From Mucilaginibacter ginkgonis (GTDB lineage Bacteria; Bacteroidota; Bacteroidia; Sphingobacteriales; Sphingobacteriaceae): 64,000 nt of DNA. Below are positions 27,128-36,719 of the stretch, piece after piece. Both the position numbers and the translations under genes were made by a program. The stretch lies in the NCBI RefSeq assembly GCF_009754905.2, contig NZ_CP066775.1, positions 620,001-684,000 of the forward strand, read 5' to 3'. Numbering within the stretch: the first letter of the stretch is position 1; every line of letters begins with the position of its first letter. The notes under the pieces were generated by a model. The model saw nothing but the letters and a program-made list of their open reading frames with translations. It was not told where the DNA came from and made no database searches.

Positions 27128-29386
27128 TTATAGAGTGAATATCACTTGGTCTTTAATATTGTCAAGTGTCGCGGTGTGTTCTAACCCCTCAAACCCATGC
27201 ATCACTACTTGTACTTTATCAAATCTTGAAACAAAACTTCCTTCAACTTCGCCAAAAATGATCTGCCTTGACGACGGGTCGAATGTTATGTCACGCTTGT
27301 AATAAACGCCTTGTTCATTGTCATAACTTAAGCCGTCATCCTCGTAATAAGTGAATGTATTTGTTTCCTCACCGTTCCAAATGTGTATGAGCAAAATGCC
27401 ATCACCTTTTTCATTAGTGTTTTGAACGATATTTTGTATTGGAATTATGGCGCCGGCCTTTGCGAACACAGGCAAGTTGTTGAGCGGCGCTTCAACGGTA
27501 TATTCAGCGCTCCCCATGAAGTGCTCGTCGGTACCAAAACGGTACCAGTTGCCTTGTGGCAGGTAAACCCTTGCAGTATCAGCAGCACTTGCCACAGGAG
27601 CCACCAACAATGAATCGCCAAACATAAATTGGTTTTGGAATTCTGACTTGTAAACCGCAGCATCAAAGGTGTGCCCGATAGCTAAAGACCTTGCGACCGG
27701 CAAGCCGGTTTGTGCCGACTGATAAAAAGTTGAATAAACATATGGCAACAGTTGGTACCTCAACTCTATATCCTTCCGGATGATGGCTTCATTGTCCGCA
27801 CCCCATTCCCAAGGCTCGCGCATAACAGTGCCCTGCTGCGCATGGTTGCGGTACATCGGTGTATAAACGCCAAGAGAATTCCAGCGCACCATCAACTCAG
27901 GAGTAGGGTTATAGCTAAAACCGCCGATATCTACCCCGGTGAAGGACATACCACTCAACCCTAAGCTATTTACCAAACGCTGTCCCAAAAGCATGTGCTC
28001 ATCATACGCCGAATTATCGCCGGTCCATACAGCGGAATAGCGTTGCGTGCCGCTATAAGCAGCGCGGGTAAGCACAAATGGGCGCTTGCCCAATATCTTT
28101 TTAGTGCCTTCGTAAGTAGCGCGGGCCATTTGCATGCCGTACACATTCCGCACTTCGGGCATGTACTTATCGCCAAACTTAACCATCCATGGTAGATTTT
28201 GTCCCCACGCGGCAGGCTCATTCATATCGTTCCAAAAACCCTCGACACCGGGTTCGGTCAATGCGGTAAAGGATGCGCCCCACCATTCGCGAACGTCATC
28301 CCTAAAGAAATCGGGGAAATGGCAGCGGCCCGGCCAAACCTCGCCAACAAAGTTTTCGCCGTTAGGGTATTTGGCAAAGTATTCGTTTTCGACACCCTCA
28401 TCATATTGCTTATAGCCTTCTTCCATTTTGATTCCCGGGTCAACAATGGTCACCAGCCGGAACCCCATTTCTTTCAACTTGTCTATAAAAGACTTAGGGT
28501 CGGGGAAGGTCTCGTTATTCCAGGTGAATATCTTGAAGCCATCCATGTAATCGATGTCGCAATACATTACATCGGCCGGGATGTTATGATCGCGAAACGT
28601 TTTGGCGATATCTAAAATTTCCTGCGCGCTCATGTAGCTCCAGCGGCACTGCTGATATCCCAGCGACCATAGCGGCGGCATTTCCATGCGGCCGGTAAGC
28701 CAGGTATAGTCTTTAATGATCTCGGCAACAGATTGTGCGCCAAAAAAGTAATAATTCATATCGCCACCATCAGCGCCAAACCAGCTCATCTTGTGATCGG
28801 TAGTGGCACCAAAATCAAAAAAGCTGCGATGGGTGTTGTCGAAAAATAATCCGTATGTGGCGCCGCTATGTATGCCAATAAAGAACGGAAAGGTTTGATA
28901 TAATGGATCCGACTTTTCGGTATAGAAAGGCACGTCGCTGTTCCAGTTTATATAGTTGCAACCGCGGCGGTCAAGATCCCCGGTTTTTTCACCCAACCCT
29001 ATGAAACGTTCGTCGGCGTATACTTTGCGATAGTTAACCACACGCTCGCCTTGCCAGTTAATGCCAAAGCGTTCGTCGTCGCGGCTTAGTTCTTTACCAT
29101 CAGCGGTGTAAAAGTTGAACCTAAGGAGATCTTTCTCGATGACCAGCTTAAGGGCCGAAGTTCTTATCTCAAAGCCGGCATCATCTTCGGTAAAATCAAA
29201 ATTGCTTCCTGCCTGTTGTATAACAGCATAAGAATGATCTTTGGCATCAGGGTTTCGCATTACCTGCACCCGTATGATCGTGGGGCTATAAACGCTGATC
29301 TTTGCTGTGGCTATTTCCGACTTTATAATCAGTGTATTGTCTTGCTTGTTAATCTCGCCCGCTTGGCCTAATATTTCTACCTGCAT
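27128..29386 (-). CDS. GH31 alpha-glucosidase
   Basis: The 752-residue glycoside hydrolase of family 31 has an N-terminal beta-sandwich (about 1-190), a catalytic TIM barrel with GFWNDMNEPA (nucleophile Asp at about 387) and WTGDNSAYD (acid/base Asp), and C-terminal beta domains. PPLWSLGYQQCRWSY and YCDIDYMDG are further family blocks. It should hydrolyse alpha-linked glucose from oligosaccharide ends. No signal peptide is visible, so a cytoplasmic role on imported maltose- or trehalose-like sugars is likely. It stands alone on the minus strand: a terminator lies upstream, between it and the nucleotidyltransferase, and repeat DNA lies downstream. Confidence 0.94.
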   Translation of the reverse strand: MQVEILGQAGEINKQDNTLIIKSEIATAKISVYSPTIIRVQVMRNPDAKDHSYAVIQQAGSNFDFTEDDAGFEIRTSALKLVIEKDLLRFNFYTADGKELSRDDERFGINWQGERVVNYRKVYADERFIGLGEKTGDLDRRGCNYINWNSDVPFYTEKSDPLYQTFPFFIGIHSGATYGLFFDNTHRSFFDFGATTDHKMSWFGADGGDMNYYFFGAQSVAEIIKDYTWLTGRMEMPPLWSLGYQQCRWSYMSAQEILDIAKTFRDHNIPADVMYCDIDYMDGFKIFTWNNETFPDPKSFIDKLKEMGFRLVTIVDPGIKMEEGYKQYDEGVENEYFAKYPNGENFVGEVWPGRCHFPDFFRDDVREWWGASFTALTEPGVEGFWNDMNEPAAWGQNLPWMVKFGDKYMPEVRNVYGMQMARATYEGTKKILGKRPFVLTRAAYSGTQRYSAVWTGDNSAYDEHMLLGQRLVNSLGLSGMSFTGVDIGGFSYNPTPELMVRWNSLGVYTPMYRNHAQQGTVMREPWEWGADNEAIIRKDIELRYQLLPYVYSTFYQSAQTGLPVARSLAIGHTFDAAVYKSEFQNQFMFGDSLLVAPVASAADTARVYLPQGNWYRFGTDEHFMGSAEYTVEAPLNNLPVFAKAGAIIPIQNIVQNTNEKGDGILLIHIWNGEETNTFTYYEDDGLSYDNEQGVYYKRDITFDPSSRQIIFGEVEGSFVSRFDKVQVVMHGFEGLEHTATLDNIKDQVIFTL

Positions 29387-29462
29387 TTGGTGGTGTTTTA
29401 TACCATAAACGCAGGCACAAGTATATCGTTTCCGGGAATGTATAATTAGGGCGAGGGCGCGA

Positions 29463-29500
29463 TAAACAAAGAACCCCGCTTTTGCGGGGTTCTTTGTTTA
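29463..29500 (-). terminator. Terminator after the nucleotidyltransferase gene
   Basis: A long perfect stem (AAAGAACCCCGC with GCGGGGTTCTTT, extended by AAC/GTT) has a TTTT loop and A/T-rich ends on both sides. It can act in either direction; on the minus strand it terminates the 29567-30466 gene. Confidence 0.88.
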
Positions 29501-29566
29501 TTATTGCTTGTCATCCCCAACTTTGTTTCGGGATCCCAAAGGGAGGTTTTAGTAAGTAATTAAAAC

Positions 29567-30466
29567 TTAATCCCAAAGTTTAGTAGGATAGGTGCCGCTC
29601 TCAACCAGTTTGGCAATGCTATCCTGAACGATAGGTTTGTCTTCTTTATAAGTTACACCGAACCATTTTGACGAGGTAGGGATCACTTTAAATTCTGCAA
29701 TGCCAGATTTGATCAGTTCGTCGGCAACAAGCGGAATAAAAAATTCTGCTTTTGGATTATCTTTATTCTCCTGCACAAATTTTTGGAACATGGGAAGGCT
29801 CTGCTCAAAAACAGCAGGCGTGAAGCCCCAAAAGTTCATAGATACACGAGTGTCTGTAGGCAGCTGCGTTTCGCCGTTGGCATCTTTGTAAAATACGTCG
29901 CCATCCTTAAAATAAACTTCTGTACGTTCATTGATCTCAACCATGTTGCCTTGGTCGTTCACTTTACAAACACCGCGCGATACAGAACCATAGTCTGATA
30001 AAGTTTTATCTATCTGGTAACCTACCAGCGAATATTTGTCATCAGCCACTTCAGTGGTTAAAAACTTGGCCATCTTCTCGAACGCATCATAACCATAGTA
30101 GTCATCAGCGTTGATCACGCAAAAAGGCTCGTGCACCTGGTTGCGGGCAGATAACACCGCGTGAGCGGTGCCCCATGGTTTTGCACGTTCTATCTCTTCG
30201 TCTATGCCAAATGGCTTAAGGTCGAAGTTTTGGAAAACGTAATCGGTTTCTACTTTACCTTTCAGTTTAGGCTCAAAGATGCTCTTAAAGCTATCCAGAA
30301 ATTCTTCGCGGATGATAAAGCTGATCTTACCGAAACCGGCTTTAATAGCATCATGTATAGAATAGTCGATGATGGTTTCGCCATTAGGGCCAAAGCCGTC
30401 AACTTGTTTCATGCTGCCATAGCGACTGGCCATACCGGCAGCTAAGATCAATAATGTAGGTTTCAT
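29567..30466 (-). CDS. Sugar-phosphate nucleotidyltransferase-like protein
   Basis: The 299-residue protein opens LILAAGMASRYGSMKQVDGF, the nucleotide-binding signature of NTP transferases. INADDYYGYDAF holds the metal-binding aspartates. The family makes NDP-sugars from a sugar-1-phosphate and an NTP (UTP- or dTTP-glucose-1-phosphate type). The substrate is not determined by what is visible. It begins 15 nt after the M42 peptidase gene, so the two probably form an operon. A strong terminator follows. Confidence 0.85.
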   Translation of the reverse strand: MKPTLLILAAGMASRYGSMKQVDGFGPNGETIIDYSIHDAIKAGFGKISFIIREEFLDSFKSIFEPKLKGKVETDYVFQNFDLKPFGIDEEIERAKPWGTAHAVLSARNQVHEPFCVINADDYYGYDAFEKMAKFLTTEVADDKYSLVGYQIDKTLSDYGSVSRGVCKVNDQGNMVEINERTEVYFKDGDVFYKDANGETQLPTDTRVSMNFWGFTPAVFEQSLPMFQKFVQENKDNPKAEFFIPLVADELIKSGIAEFKVIPTSSKWFGVTYKEDKPIVQDSIAKLVESGTYPTKLWD

Positions 30467-30481
30467 TGTGTTAAAGGAAGT

Positions 30482-31597
30482 TTATTTGAAATATTTAAAA
30501 TCTTGTCCGTTGCTGATATTTAACAAGCACTCATAAATTAACCTGATCACGTTATCAACATCTTCTTTATGGATCATCTCTACAGTTGTATGCATGTACC
30601 GTAACGGCAACGATATTAATGCAGACGGTACACCATCGTTTGAGTATGCAAACGCGTCGGTATCTGTCCCTGTCGACCGCGAAGATGCCTGCCGCTGAAA
30701 CGGTATATCATTCTTCTGTGCAGTTTCAACCAATAACTTATTTAGATTGTTTTGCACGGCAGGCGCGTAAGATACTACGGGGCCTTTGCCGCATGCAAGG
30801 TCGCCCTGAATGATCTTATTGATCATTGGGGTAGTGGTATCATGCGTTACGTCTGTTATGATGGCCACATTTGGTTTGATGTGATGGGCTATCATCTCTG
30901 CACCGCGAAGCCCTATCTCTTCCTGCACCGCGTTAACGATGTATAGGCCGAAAGGTAAAGTCTTGTTGTTTTCCTTCAGCAAGCGTGCAACCTCGGCTAT
31001 CATAAATCCGCCGGCACGGTTATCCAGTGCGCGGCCTACGTAGTAGCGGTCGTGCAGTACCATAAACTCATCTTCGTACGTGATCACACAGCCTACATGG
31101 ATGCCCAACTTCTCTACTTCTTCTTTAGAAGTTGCGCCGCAATCCAGGAAGATGTTCTTTAAAGTTGGTGCCTCTTCTTTTTCGCCGCCCGTGCGGGTAT
31201 GTATCGCCGGCCAGCCGAAAACCGCTTTAACTATGCCATTGTCCGTATGGATATCAACGCGTTTCGAAGGGGCTATCTGGTGGTCGGAGCCGCCATTACG
31301 TATCACGTAGATCAACCCATCGCTGGTAATATAATTTACAAACCAGGATATCTCGTCGGCATGGGCCTCTATCACCACTTTGTAATCGGCCCCGGGGTTG
31401 ATTATACCTACTGTAGTGCCGTAGTTATCTACGTAATGGTCATCAATGTATGGCTTCAAATATTCAAGCCACATTTGCTGGCCTTTCCATTCAAAACCGG
31501 TAGGCGAGGGGTTGTTTATATATTTTTCAAAAAACGCTAAAGACGTTTCTGTAACCACCGGAACGTGTGGTTTTTTCTCTTTTTTATCCTGGGGCAT
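30482..31597 (-). CDS. M42-family metallo-aminopeptidase
   Basis: The 371-residue protein has the M42 metal ligands in order: His and Asp in EAHADEISWFV, the bridging Asp in GRALDNRAGGF, Glu-Glu in NAVQEEIGLRGA, Asp in TDVTHDTT and a late His in YMHTTVEMIH. These enzymes (glutamyl aminopeptidase or deblocking aminopeptidase type) form large cytosolic complexes and finish peptide breakdown; some were long annotated as endoglucanase. A PSPTGFEWKGQQMW segment near the N-terminus matches the family. It is upstream of the nucleotidyltransferase and 76 nt after the GNAT gene on the same strand. Confidence 0.92.
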   Translation of the reverse strand: MPQDKKEKKPHVPVVTETSLAFFEKYINNPSPTGFEWKGQQMWLEYLKPYIDDHYVDNYGTTVGIINPGADYKVVIEAHADEISWFVNYITSDGLIYVIRNGGSDHQIAPSKRVDIHTDNGIVKAVFGWPAIHTRTGGEKEEAPTLKNIFLDCGATSKEEVEKLGIHVGCVITYEDEFMVLHDRYYVGRALDNRAGGFMIAEVARLLKENNKTLPFGLYIVNAVQEEIGLRGAEMIAHHIKPNVAIITDVTHDTTTPMINKIIQGDLACGKGPVVSYAPAVQNNLNKLLVETAQKNDIPFQRQASSRSTGTDTDAFAYSNDGVPSALISLPLRYMHTTVEMIHKEDVDNVIRLIYECLLNISNGQDFKYFK

Positions 31598-31673
31598 ATA
31601 TTAAAAATAACATGCTGCCAAGGGCAGCTCAACACAAATTTTGTAAAAATATGAAGGTAAAGATTATTGGCAT

Positions 31674-32093
31674 TTAGTAAGTAAAGCCCATAAGTTTTTT
31701 CTCCATCACGGTGTAATTTATTCCCTTGCGTTCAAAAGTTTCGCCTTTAGAAATAAAGCCGAAGCGGCTGTAAAAACCAATGGCGCTTTCCCTGGCGTTA
31801 CACCATAAACGTTGGGCACCTTCTCCCGTCGAAAAGTTAACAAGAAATTCAAGCAGCTGTTTTCCATAGTCTTTGCCCTGTGCCTCATGCTGAACGGCAA
31901 ACTTTCGGAATTGGAAGTCTTTGCCATTCATAAACAGCGACACCACCGCGATAAGCCGCCCGTTATGAAAGCCGCCAAAATGCATACCTGTCTCATCTTC
32001 GGGCATGGCCATATCCGCCGGTTGCTCATTGGGATAGAGTACATCCCTGCGCAGCCACCATGTTACCTGCGGGCGTATTTGTTCTATGATCAT
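31674..32093 (-). CDS. GNAT-family N-acetyltransferase
   Basis: The 139-residue protein is a single GNAT domain. RKFAVQHEAQGKDYGKQLLE is the acetyl-CoA-binding motif A (Q-x-x-G-x-G/A type), and CNARESAIGFYSRFGFIS is motif B. The substrate is unknown. A candidate -7 box (TATATTCG, 32108-32101) ends 7 nt before the ATG, so the transcript may be nearly leaderless. The gene is divergent from hicB, with 69 nt between the start codons. Confidence 0.88.
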   Translation of the reverse strand: MIIEQIRPQVTWWLRRDVLYPNEQPADMAMPEDETGMHFGGFHNGRLIAVVSLFMNGKDFQFRKFAVQHEAQGKDYGKQLLEFLVNFSTGEGAQRLWCNARESAIGFYSRFGFISKGETFERKGINYTVMEKKLMGFTY

Positions 32094-32128
32094 TATCTGC
32101 CGAATATAGCATTAGGCGCGTGAAATTA

Positions 32129-32159
32129 TTGTCGTTTAACATTACAATCCTTAACTTTA
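32129..32159 (+). promoter_or_regulatory. hicBA promoter
   Basis: A TTG at 32129-32131 and a TAACTTTA box at 32152-32159 (one base off TAnnTTTG) are 20 nt apart, the usual Bacteroidota spacing. The box ends 3 nt before the hicB ATG. HicB-type antitoxins commonly repress their own promoter, but no clear inverted repeat was identified here. Confidence 0.55.
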
Positions 32160-32162
32160 GCT

Positions 32163-32384
32163 ATGTCTTTGTCTTATAAAGTATTATTGAAACCAGAACC
32201 AGAGGGTGGCTTCACGGTTAATGTGCCGGCCTTGCCCGGTTGCATAAGTTATGGTGAAACACTTGAAGAGGCGAGAACTAATGCCCAGGAAGCGATAGAA
32301 CTATATATTGAAAGTCTACGAGCCCATGGCGAAGAGATTCCTTCAGACGAAAACGTGCTGGAATATAATATCCAGCTGTCTTAA
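32163..32384 (+). CDS. hicB: HicB-family antitoxin
   Basis: The 73-residue protein has the HicB fold opening YKVLLKPEPEGGFTVNVPAL, then PGCISYGETLEEARTNAQEA, a partly RNase H-like domain that binds and neutralises HicA. It lacks the C-terminal DNA-binding domain (RHH or HTH) found in longer HicB proteins, so repression would have to come from this domain, from an oligomer, or not at all. The stop codon directly abuts the hicA ATG, with zero spacing. The order antitoxin-first is the less common one. Confidence 0.92.
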   Translation: MSLSYKVLLKPEPEGGFTVNVPALPGCISYGETLEEARTNAQEAIELYIESLRAHGEEIPSDENVLEYNIQLS

Positions 32385-32582
32385 ATGCCCAAGCAAAGCT
32401 ATAGCTCCAGGGAAATAATAAAATTACTGGAAGACGGTGGTTTTATACTCGACCAGGTTAAAGGAAGCCACCATATTTACTATCATCCGGTTGATAAAAA
32501 GCGTGCGGTTGTGCCCCATCCTAAAAAAGAGCTGCCATATGGTACGGCGCGTAGCATACTTAAACAAGCCGGCTTTCTATAG
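32385..32582 (+). CDS. hicA: HicA-family mRNA-interferase toxin
   Basis: The 65-residue protein is a small dsRBD-like HicA. SREIIKLLEDGGF is the first helix and strand, VKGSHHIYYHP contains the catalytic His of the GSHH motif, and PHPKKELPYGTARSILKQAG is the C-terminal helix. HicA cleaves mRNA and is held inactive by HicB. It is intact and follows hicB with no gap, so the module looks functional, in contrast with the decayed YoeB locus at 22.3-22.9 kb. Confidence 0.92.
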   Translation: MPKQSYSSREIIKLLEDGGFILDQVKGSHHIYYHPVDKKRAVVPHPKKELPYGTARSILKQAGFL

Positions 32583-32626
32583 TTTCTGTTTCATACGAAA
32601 TCACTACCTTAAGCTATAGTAATTTT

Positions 32627-33355
32627 ATGGCTAATCACTTCCTAGAACAACACGACCCTGATAGAAGGGAATTTCAAATAGACCGTTTGATCCTATTTAC
32701 GGACGCGGTTTTCGCTATCGCGATAACGCTGCTTATCATTGAAATCAAGCCGCCTTATGTACCCGATAATTCCACGCCGGCAGACCAACTGAATCAGCTG
32801 CACCATCTGGTGGGTAAATTCATTGGCTTTATACTTAGCTTTTTTGTGATAGCAACCTATTGGCGCGGGCACCACCGCATTTTTGGTTTTGTTACCAATT
32901 ACGATGAAAAGCTAATATGGCTAAACTTCAGGTTTTTGCTTACCATAGTGTTGATGCCATTTTCATCGGCCTATTACAGCGAAAGCGGTGCTTATAGCGT
33001 TCCTTTTTATTTCTACCATGCCAACATCATCCTCACCAGCATTGCCAATTACATGCTGATAAAGTATGTGTTCGATCCAAAGAACAACGTTGTTGAGCAC
33101 CAGCCAAGCCCGCTGCTCAAAAAAATGTTCCTTACCCGCGGTTTTGCCATACCTGCCATATTTCTGTTAGGGGTGCTGTTGTCATTTTTGCCTTTTTCTC
33201 CGTCATGGACCATTACCATCAGCCGCATGTGCCCCATCCTGATCTGGCCTGTGTTTTATTTCATAAGGCGCTATTATTCAAGGGACATAAAGCAACACGA
33301 ACTGAAAAACACCGAGGAGCGCTTGGCTGATGAAGAGGAGAGCAGGTTGTCTTGA
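32627..33355 (+). CDS. TMEM175-family (DUF1211) potassium channel-like protein
   Basis: The 242-residue protein has six predicted transmembrane segments. The first holds RLILFTDAVFAIAITLLIIE, which matches the TMEM175 signature RxxxFSDxVFAIxxTLL with Thr in place of the usual Ser. Bacterial TMEM175 proteins form tetrameric cation channels with modest potassium selectivity. A TAATTTTA stretch overlaps the start codon and may be a -7 box. It is 44 nt downstream of hicA on the same strand and could share its transcript, although a functional link is not implied. Confidence 0.85.
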   Translation: MANHFLEQHDPDRREFQIDRLILFTDAVFAIAITLLIIEIKPPYVPDNSTPADQLNQLHHLVGKFIGFILSFFVIATYWRGHHRIFGFVTNYDEKLIWLNFRFLLTIVLMPFSSAYYSESGAYSVPFYFYHANIILTSIANYMLIKYVFDPKNNVVEHQPSPLLKKMFLTRGFAIPAIFLLGVLLSFLPFSPSWTITISRMCPILIWPVFYFIRRYYSRDIKQHELKNTEERLADEEESRLS

Positions 33356-33387
33356 TTAATTAAGAAATACAGTGTGCTTCTCAACTT

Positions 33388-33411
33388 GTCATTGCGAGGA
33401 ACGAAGCAATC
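33388..33411. repeat. Short dispersed repeat (GTCATTGCGAGG type)
   Basis: The stretch reads GTCATTGCGAGGAACGAAGC followed by AATC. It is the same element as at 27038 and 24932, here as a half-unit in the gap after the TMEM175 gene. Confidence 0.7.
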
Positions 33412-33486
33412 CGAGCATGCATGTGTTATTCAGTCCAATAGCTATCGGAATTAAGCCGCCATCTCATTTTATTACAATACCATTCC

Positions 33487-33664
33487 GCTCATTCGCCGCG
33501 GAGGCTCGTTACTTTGTCTTGGCAACAAAGTAACCAAAATGCCAAGTCAGCGAAAGGCTTCTTTTCCGCACAGGCATTTGCCCTGCAAAACACTCGCATG
33601 GCCCTCATCACACAAGCCCTCAGTAGCGGCTCATGTTTTCATCCGAAGCTGCCCGCTGACCTGA
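33487..33664 (+). repeat. Dispersed ~180-nt intergenic element, copy A
   Basis: It begins CGCTCATTCGCCGCGGAGGC, contains a hairpin (TTACTTTGT, loop, ACAAAGTAA), then AAGTCAGCGAAAGGCTTCTT, CACTCGCATGGCCCTCATCA and CACAAGCCCTCAGTAGCGGC, ending with CGAAGCTGCCCGC. The same sequence occurs inverted at 37757-37939 at roughly 80% identity, with a changed but still complementary hairpin. No open frame is conserved between the copies. Function unknown. Confidence 0.8.
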
Positions 33665-33701
33665 TTCGCATCGTCGTAATTTGGACGTTACAGAGTAACA
33701 C

Positions 33702-33735
33702 AAAAAAAGCCGCCCGTTAAGAACCGGGCGGCTTT
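33702..33735 (-). terminator. Terminator of the pfkA-gap operon
   Basis: The stem AAAGCCGCCCG with CGGGCGGCTTT is 11 bp, with an 8-nt loop. On the minus strand it is followed by T7. It lies about 20 nt after the gap stop codon. Confidence 0.92.
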
Positions 33736-33754
33736 CATATTTAGCAACAGGCTA

Positions 33755-34756
<1,002 letters not shown>

Positions 34757-35605
34757 TTAATTTTTATTTGAATAGTATGTTAGCAAATTATTTATGGGTT
34801 CTCTTAAAATGCTCTCTACCTGCAAACCTGCTGCAGTGGTAACCTCTTTTAATTCGGTTTGAAACAATGCCGCGACAGACCCGGTAAAGTGAACATTGGC
34901 ACGCGGATGTTTCTCTTTAAGCGGTACCAGGTAAGTGTCTGTCAATAATGTAAAACCTTTGGTTATGGTTTGCCTAATGAACGGATCGTTATAGTTTTCG
35001 CTGTAAAAATCTGTAAAAGAACTTAAGAACAAGGCCGGCTGGCGCGAGCGGTAAACCTTCTCGAGCATAGTTTTCCGGTCGGCATCATATCGGTGCTGAA
35101 AGCTTTTTTTCAGATGTTCCGGCAACGTCTCGTTCATGTATGCTTTTATCAACTGACGGCCCAGCCAATTGGCAGAGCCTTCATCGGCCAGTACATAACC
35201 TAAACCATAATTGTTTACTGCAAGTTTCCTGCCATCGTACCACGCCGCGTTGCTGCCGCTGCCGCAAATGCAAACAATGCCTTCCTGGCTCTTACAACAG
35301 GCTATTGCCGCCGCCAGCATGTCATGCCCAACGGTAATTTTGGCAAACTTAAAAAAAGCCGACATAGCCTTGCTGATCAGTTCTTTAAGTTCGGGCGTTG
35401 AGGCACCCGCGCTAAAAAAATAAACACGCTTTACTTCTTCGGCGTGGTGGATAAGGTTTATGTTTTTATTAAGCAGCTGTTGGATATGTTTCTCATCATT
35501 AAACTGCGGATTAATGCTGCTGGTTTTAAATGATGCAATAGTTTTCCCTTTGTTTGATAATCGCCAATCGGCAATATGCGAACCGCTGTAAACTACTGCT
35601 ATCAT
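34757..35605 (-). CDS. BadF/BadG-type kinase homologue with degenerate phosphate-1 loop
   Basis: The 282-residue protein belongs to the BadF/BadG/BcrA/BcrD or N-acetylglucosamine-kinase-like family of the ASKHA fold. CGSGSNAAWYDG (phosphate 2) and DEGSANWLG are kept, as is the C-terminal EPINNLLTYY helix. The N-terminal phosphate-1 loop, normally an Asp then GGSTKT (as in the paralogue at 39429), reads YSGSHIADW. The essential Asp and the Lys-Thr are missing, so kinase activity is doubtful. It lies between pfkA (4 nt upstream) and gap (6 nt downstream). It could be a sugar-binding regulator of this operon or an altered enzyme. Confidence 0.85.
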   Translation of the reverse strand: MIAVVYSGSHIADWRLSNKGKTIASFKTSSINPQFNDEKHIQQLLNKNINLIHHAEEVKRVYFFSAGASTPELKELISKAMSAFFKFAKITVGHDMLAAAIACCKSQEGIVCICGSGSNAAWYDGRKLAVNNYGLGYVLADEGSANWLGRQLIKAYMNETLPEHLKKSFQHRYDADRKTMLEKVYRSRQPALFLSSFTDFYSENYNDPFIRQTITKGFTLLTDTYLVPLKEKHPRANVHFTGSVAALFQTELKEVTTAAGLQVESILREPINNLLTYYSNKN

Positions 35606-35609
35606 CCTT

Positions 35610-36590
35610 TTATATCGACAATATATCAGACATCAGCATCAGGTCGTCTTCCAACTTAAACTGATGTGTAAGCGCCTGTTCAATCTTGGTTAGTTCTATT
35701 TTGTTGCCTCTAAGGCCAACCATCTTTTGCGTTTCGCCTTGTATCAGCGCGTTTACTGCGCTAAACCCAAGCCTGCTGCCCAGCACACGGTCAAAGGCGC
35801 TTGGGCTGCCGCCGCGCTGCAGGTGGCCTAATATGGTCACCTTTACATCGTAAGATTTTACCTCTGCTTTAACCTTTTGCGCAACATCATAGGCGCCGCC
35901 GTTTTTATCACCTTCTGCAACGATAACAATGCTTGATGATTTTTTTGCCTGGTTAGATTTAACCGATGCGATAAGATCTGCAATAGCGGTGTCTTTCTCG
36001 GGAAGCATAATCGCTTCGGCGCCGCACGAAATACCTGCGCGTAAAGCGATACAACCTGCGTCGCGGCCCATTACTTCTATAAAGAATAATCGGTCGTGCG
36101 CGTCTGCGGTGTCGCGGATCTTATCCAGGGCATCCACAACGGTATTGGTCGCAGTGTCAAAGCCTAAAGTAAAGTCGGATCCGAAAAGATCATTATCTAT
36201 AGTCCCCGGCACGCCCATTATGGCCATATCGGGGTATTGTTTAGAGAAGCGCAAGGCACCGGTAAAAGTACCATCGCCGCCAATTACTACCAGGGCATCA
36301 ACGCCGCGTTTTTTAAGGTTATTGTAAGCAGTTTCCATACCTTCGGGCGTGCGGAACTCGGCACAACGGGCGGTTTTGAGAATGGTGCCCCCAAGGTTTA
36401 GGATATTACTCACAGAACGGCTGTCCATGTCGTAAATATCATCCTCTATAAGCCCTTTATAGCCTTGCCTTACACCCACCATTTTAACATTGTTGTACAT
36501 AGCAGTACGTACAACCGCCCTTATACAAGGGTTCATGCCGGGGGCATCGCCACCGGATGTTAAAACAGCAATCTTAGAAACTTTGCTCAT
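35610..36590 (-). CDS. pfkA: 6-phosphofructokinase
   Basis: The 326-residue group A phosphofructokinase converts fructose-6-P to fructose-1,6-bisphosphate. GGDAPGMNPCIRAVVR is the N-terminal ATP site, GGDGTFTGALRF the nucleotide/phosphate motif, GTIDNDLFGSDFTLGFDTA holds the catalytic Asp, and EVMGRDAGCIAL is the substrate site. It is the first gene of the operon with the kinase homologue and gap. The 129-bp divergent region upstream is shared with a Nudix-type regulator, a likely controller. ATP is the likely donor, but this was not tested. Confidence 0.95.
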   Translation of the reverse strand: MSKVSKIAVLTSGGDAPGMNPCIRAVVRTAMYNNVKMVGVRQGYKGLIEDDIYDMDSRSVSNILNLGGTILKTARCAEFRTPEGMETAYNNLKKRGVDALVVIGGDGTFTGALRFSKQYPDMAIMGVPGTIDNDLFGSDFTLGFDTATNTVVDALDKIRDTADAHDRLFFIEVMGRDAGCIALRAGISCGAEAIMLPEKDTAIADLIASVKSNQAKKSSSIVIVAEGDKNGGAYDVAQKVKAEVKSYDVKVTILGHLQRGGSPSAFDRVLGSRLGFSAVNALIQGETQKMVGLRGNKIELTKIEQALTHQFKLEDDLMLMSDILSI

Positions 36591-36689
36591 TTAGAAAGGG
36601 AAGCATTCAAAAACTGGCCTAAGATAATGTGTATATTTAACACGATAGAATTTTTATTTCTTTTTTTGCATTTCGAAATAAGACCTATA

Positions 36690-36716
36690 TTTAAATCGTT
36701 ACTTTAAGTTTAAATT
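36690..36716 (+). promoter_or_regulatory. Candidate operator: two TTTAAAT boxes 20 nt apart
   Basis: The boxes at 36690-36696 and 36710-36716 are two helical turns apart in the divergent region between pfkA and the Nudix/winged-helix regulator, just before the regulator's TTG start. A degenerate -7 box (TTACTTTA, about 36699) lies between them. A site for the regulator itself is an inference; the AT-rich context makes chance matches possible. Confidence 0.3.
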
Positions 36717-36719
36717 CTT

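Noticed and set aside
33514-33720. 68-codon plus-strand open frame after the TMEM175 gene
   Set aside because: It lies inside the dispersed intergenic element (copy A) and runs into the gap terminator. The inverted copy B does not preserve the frame.
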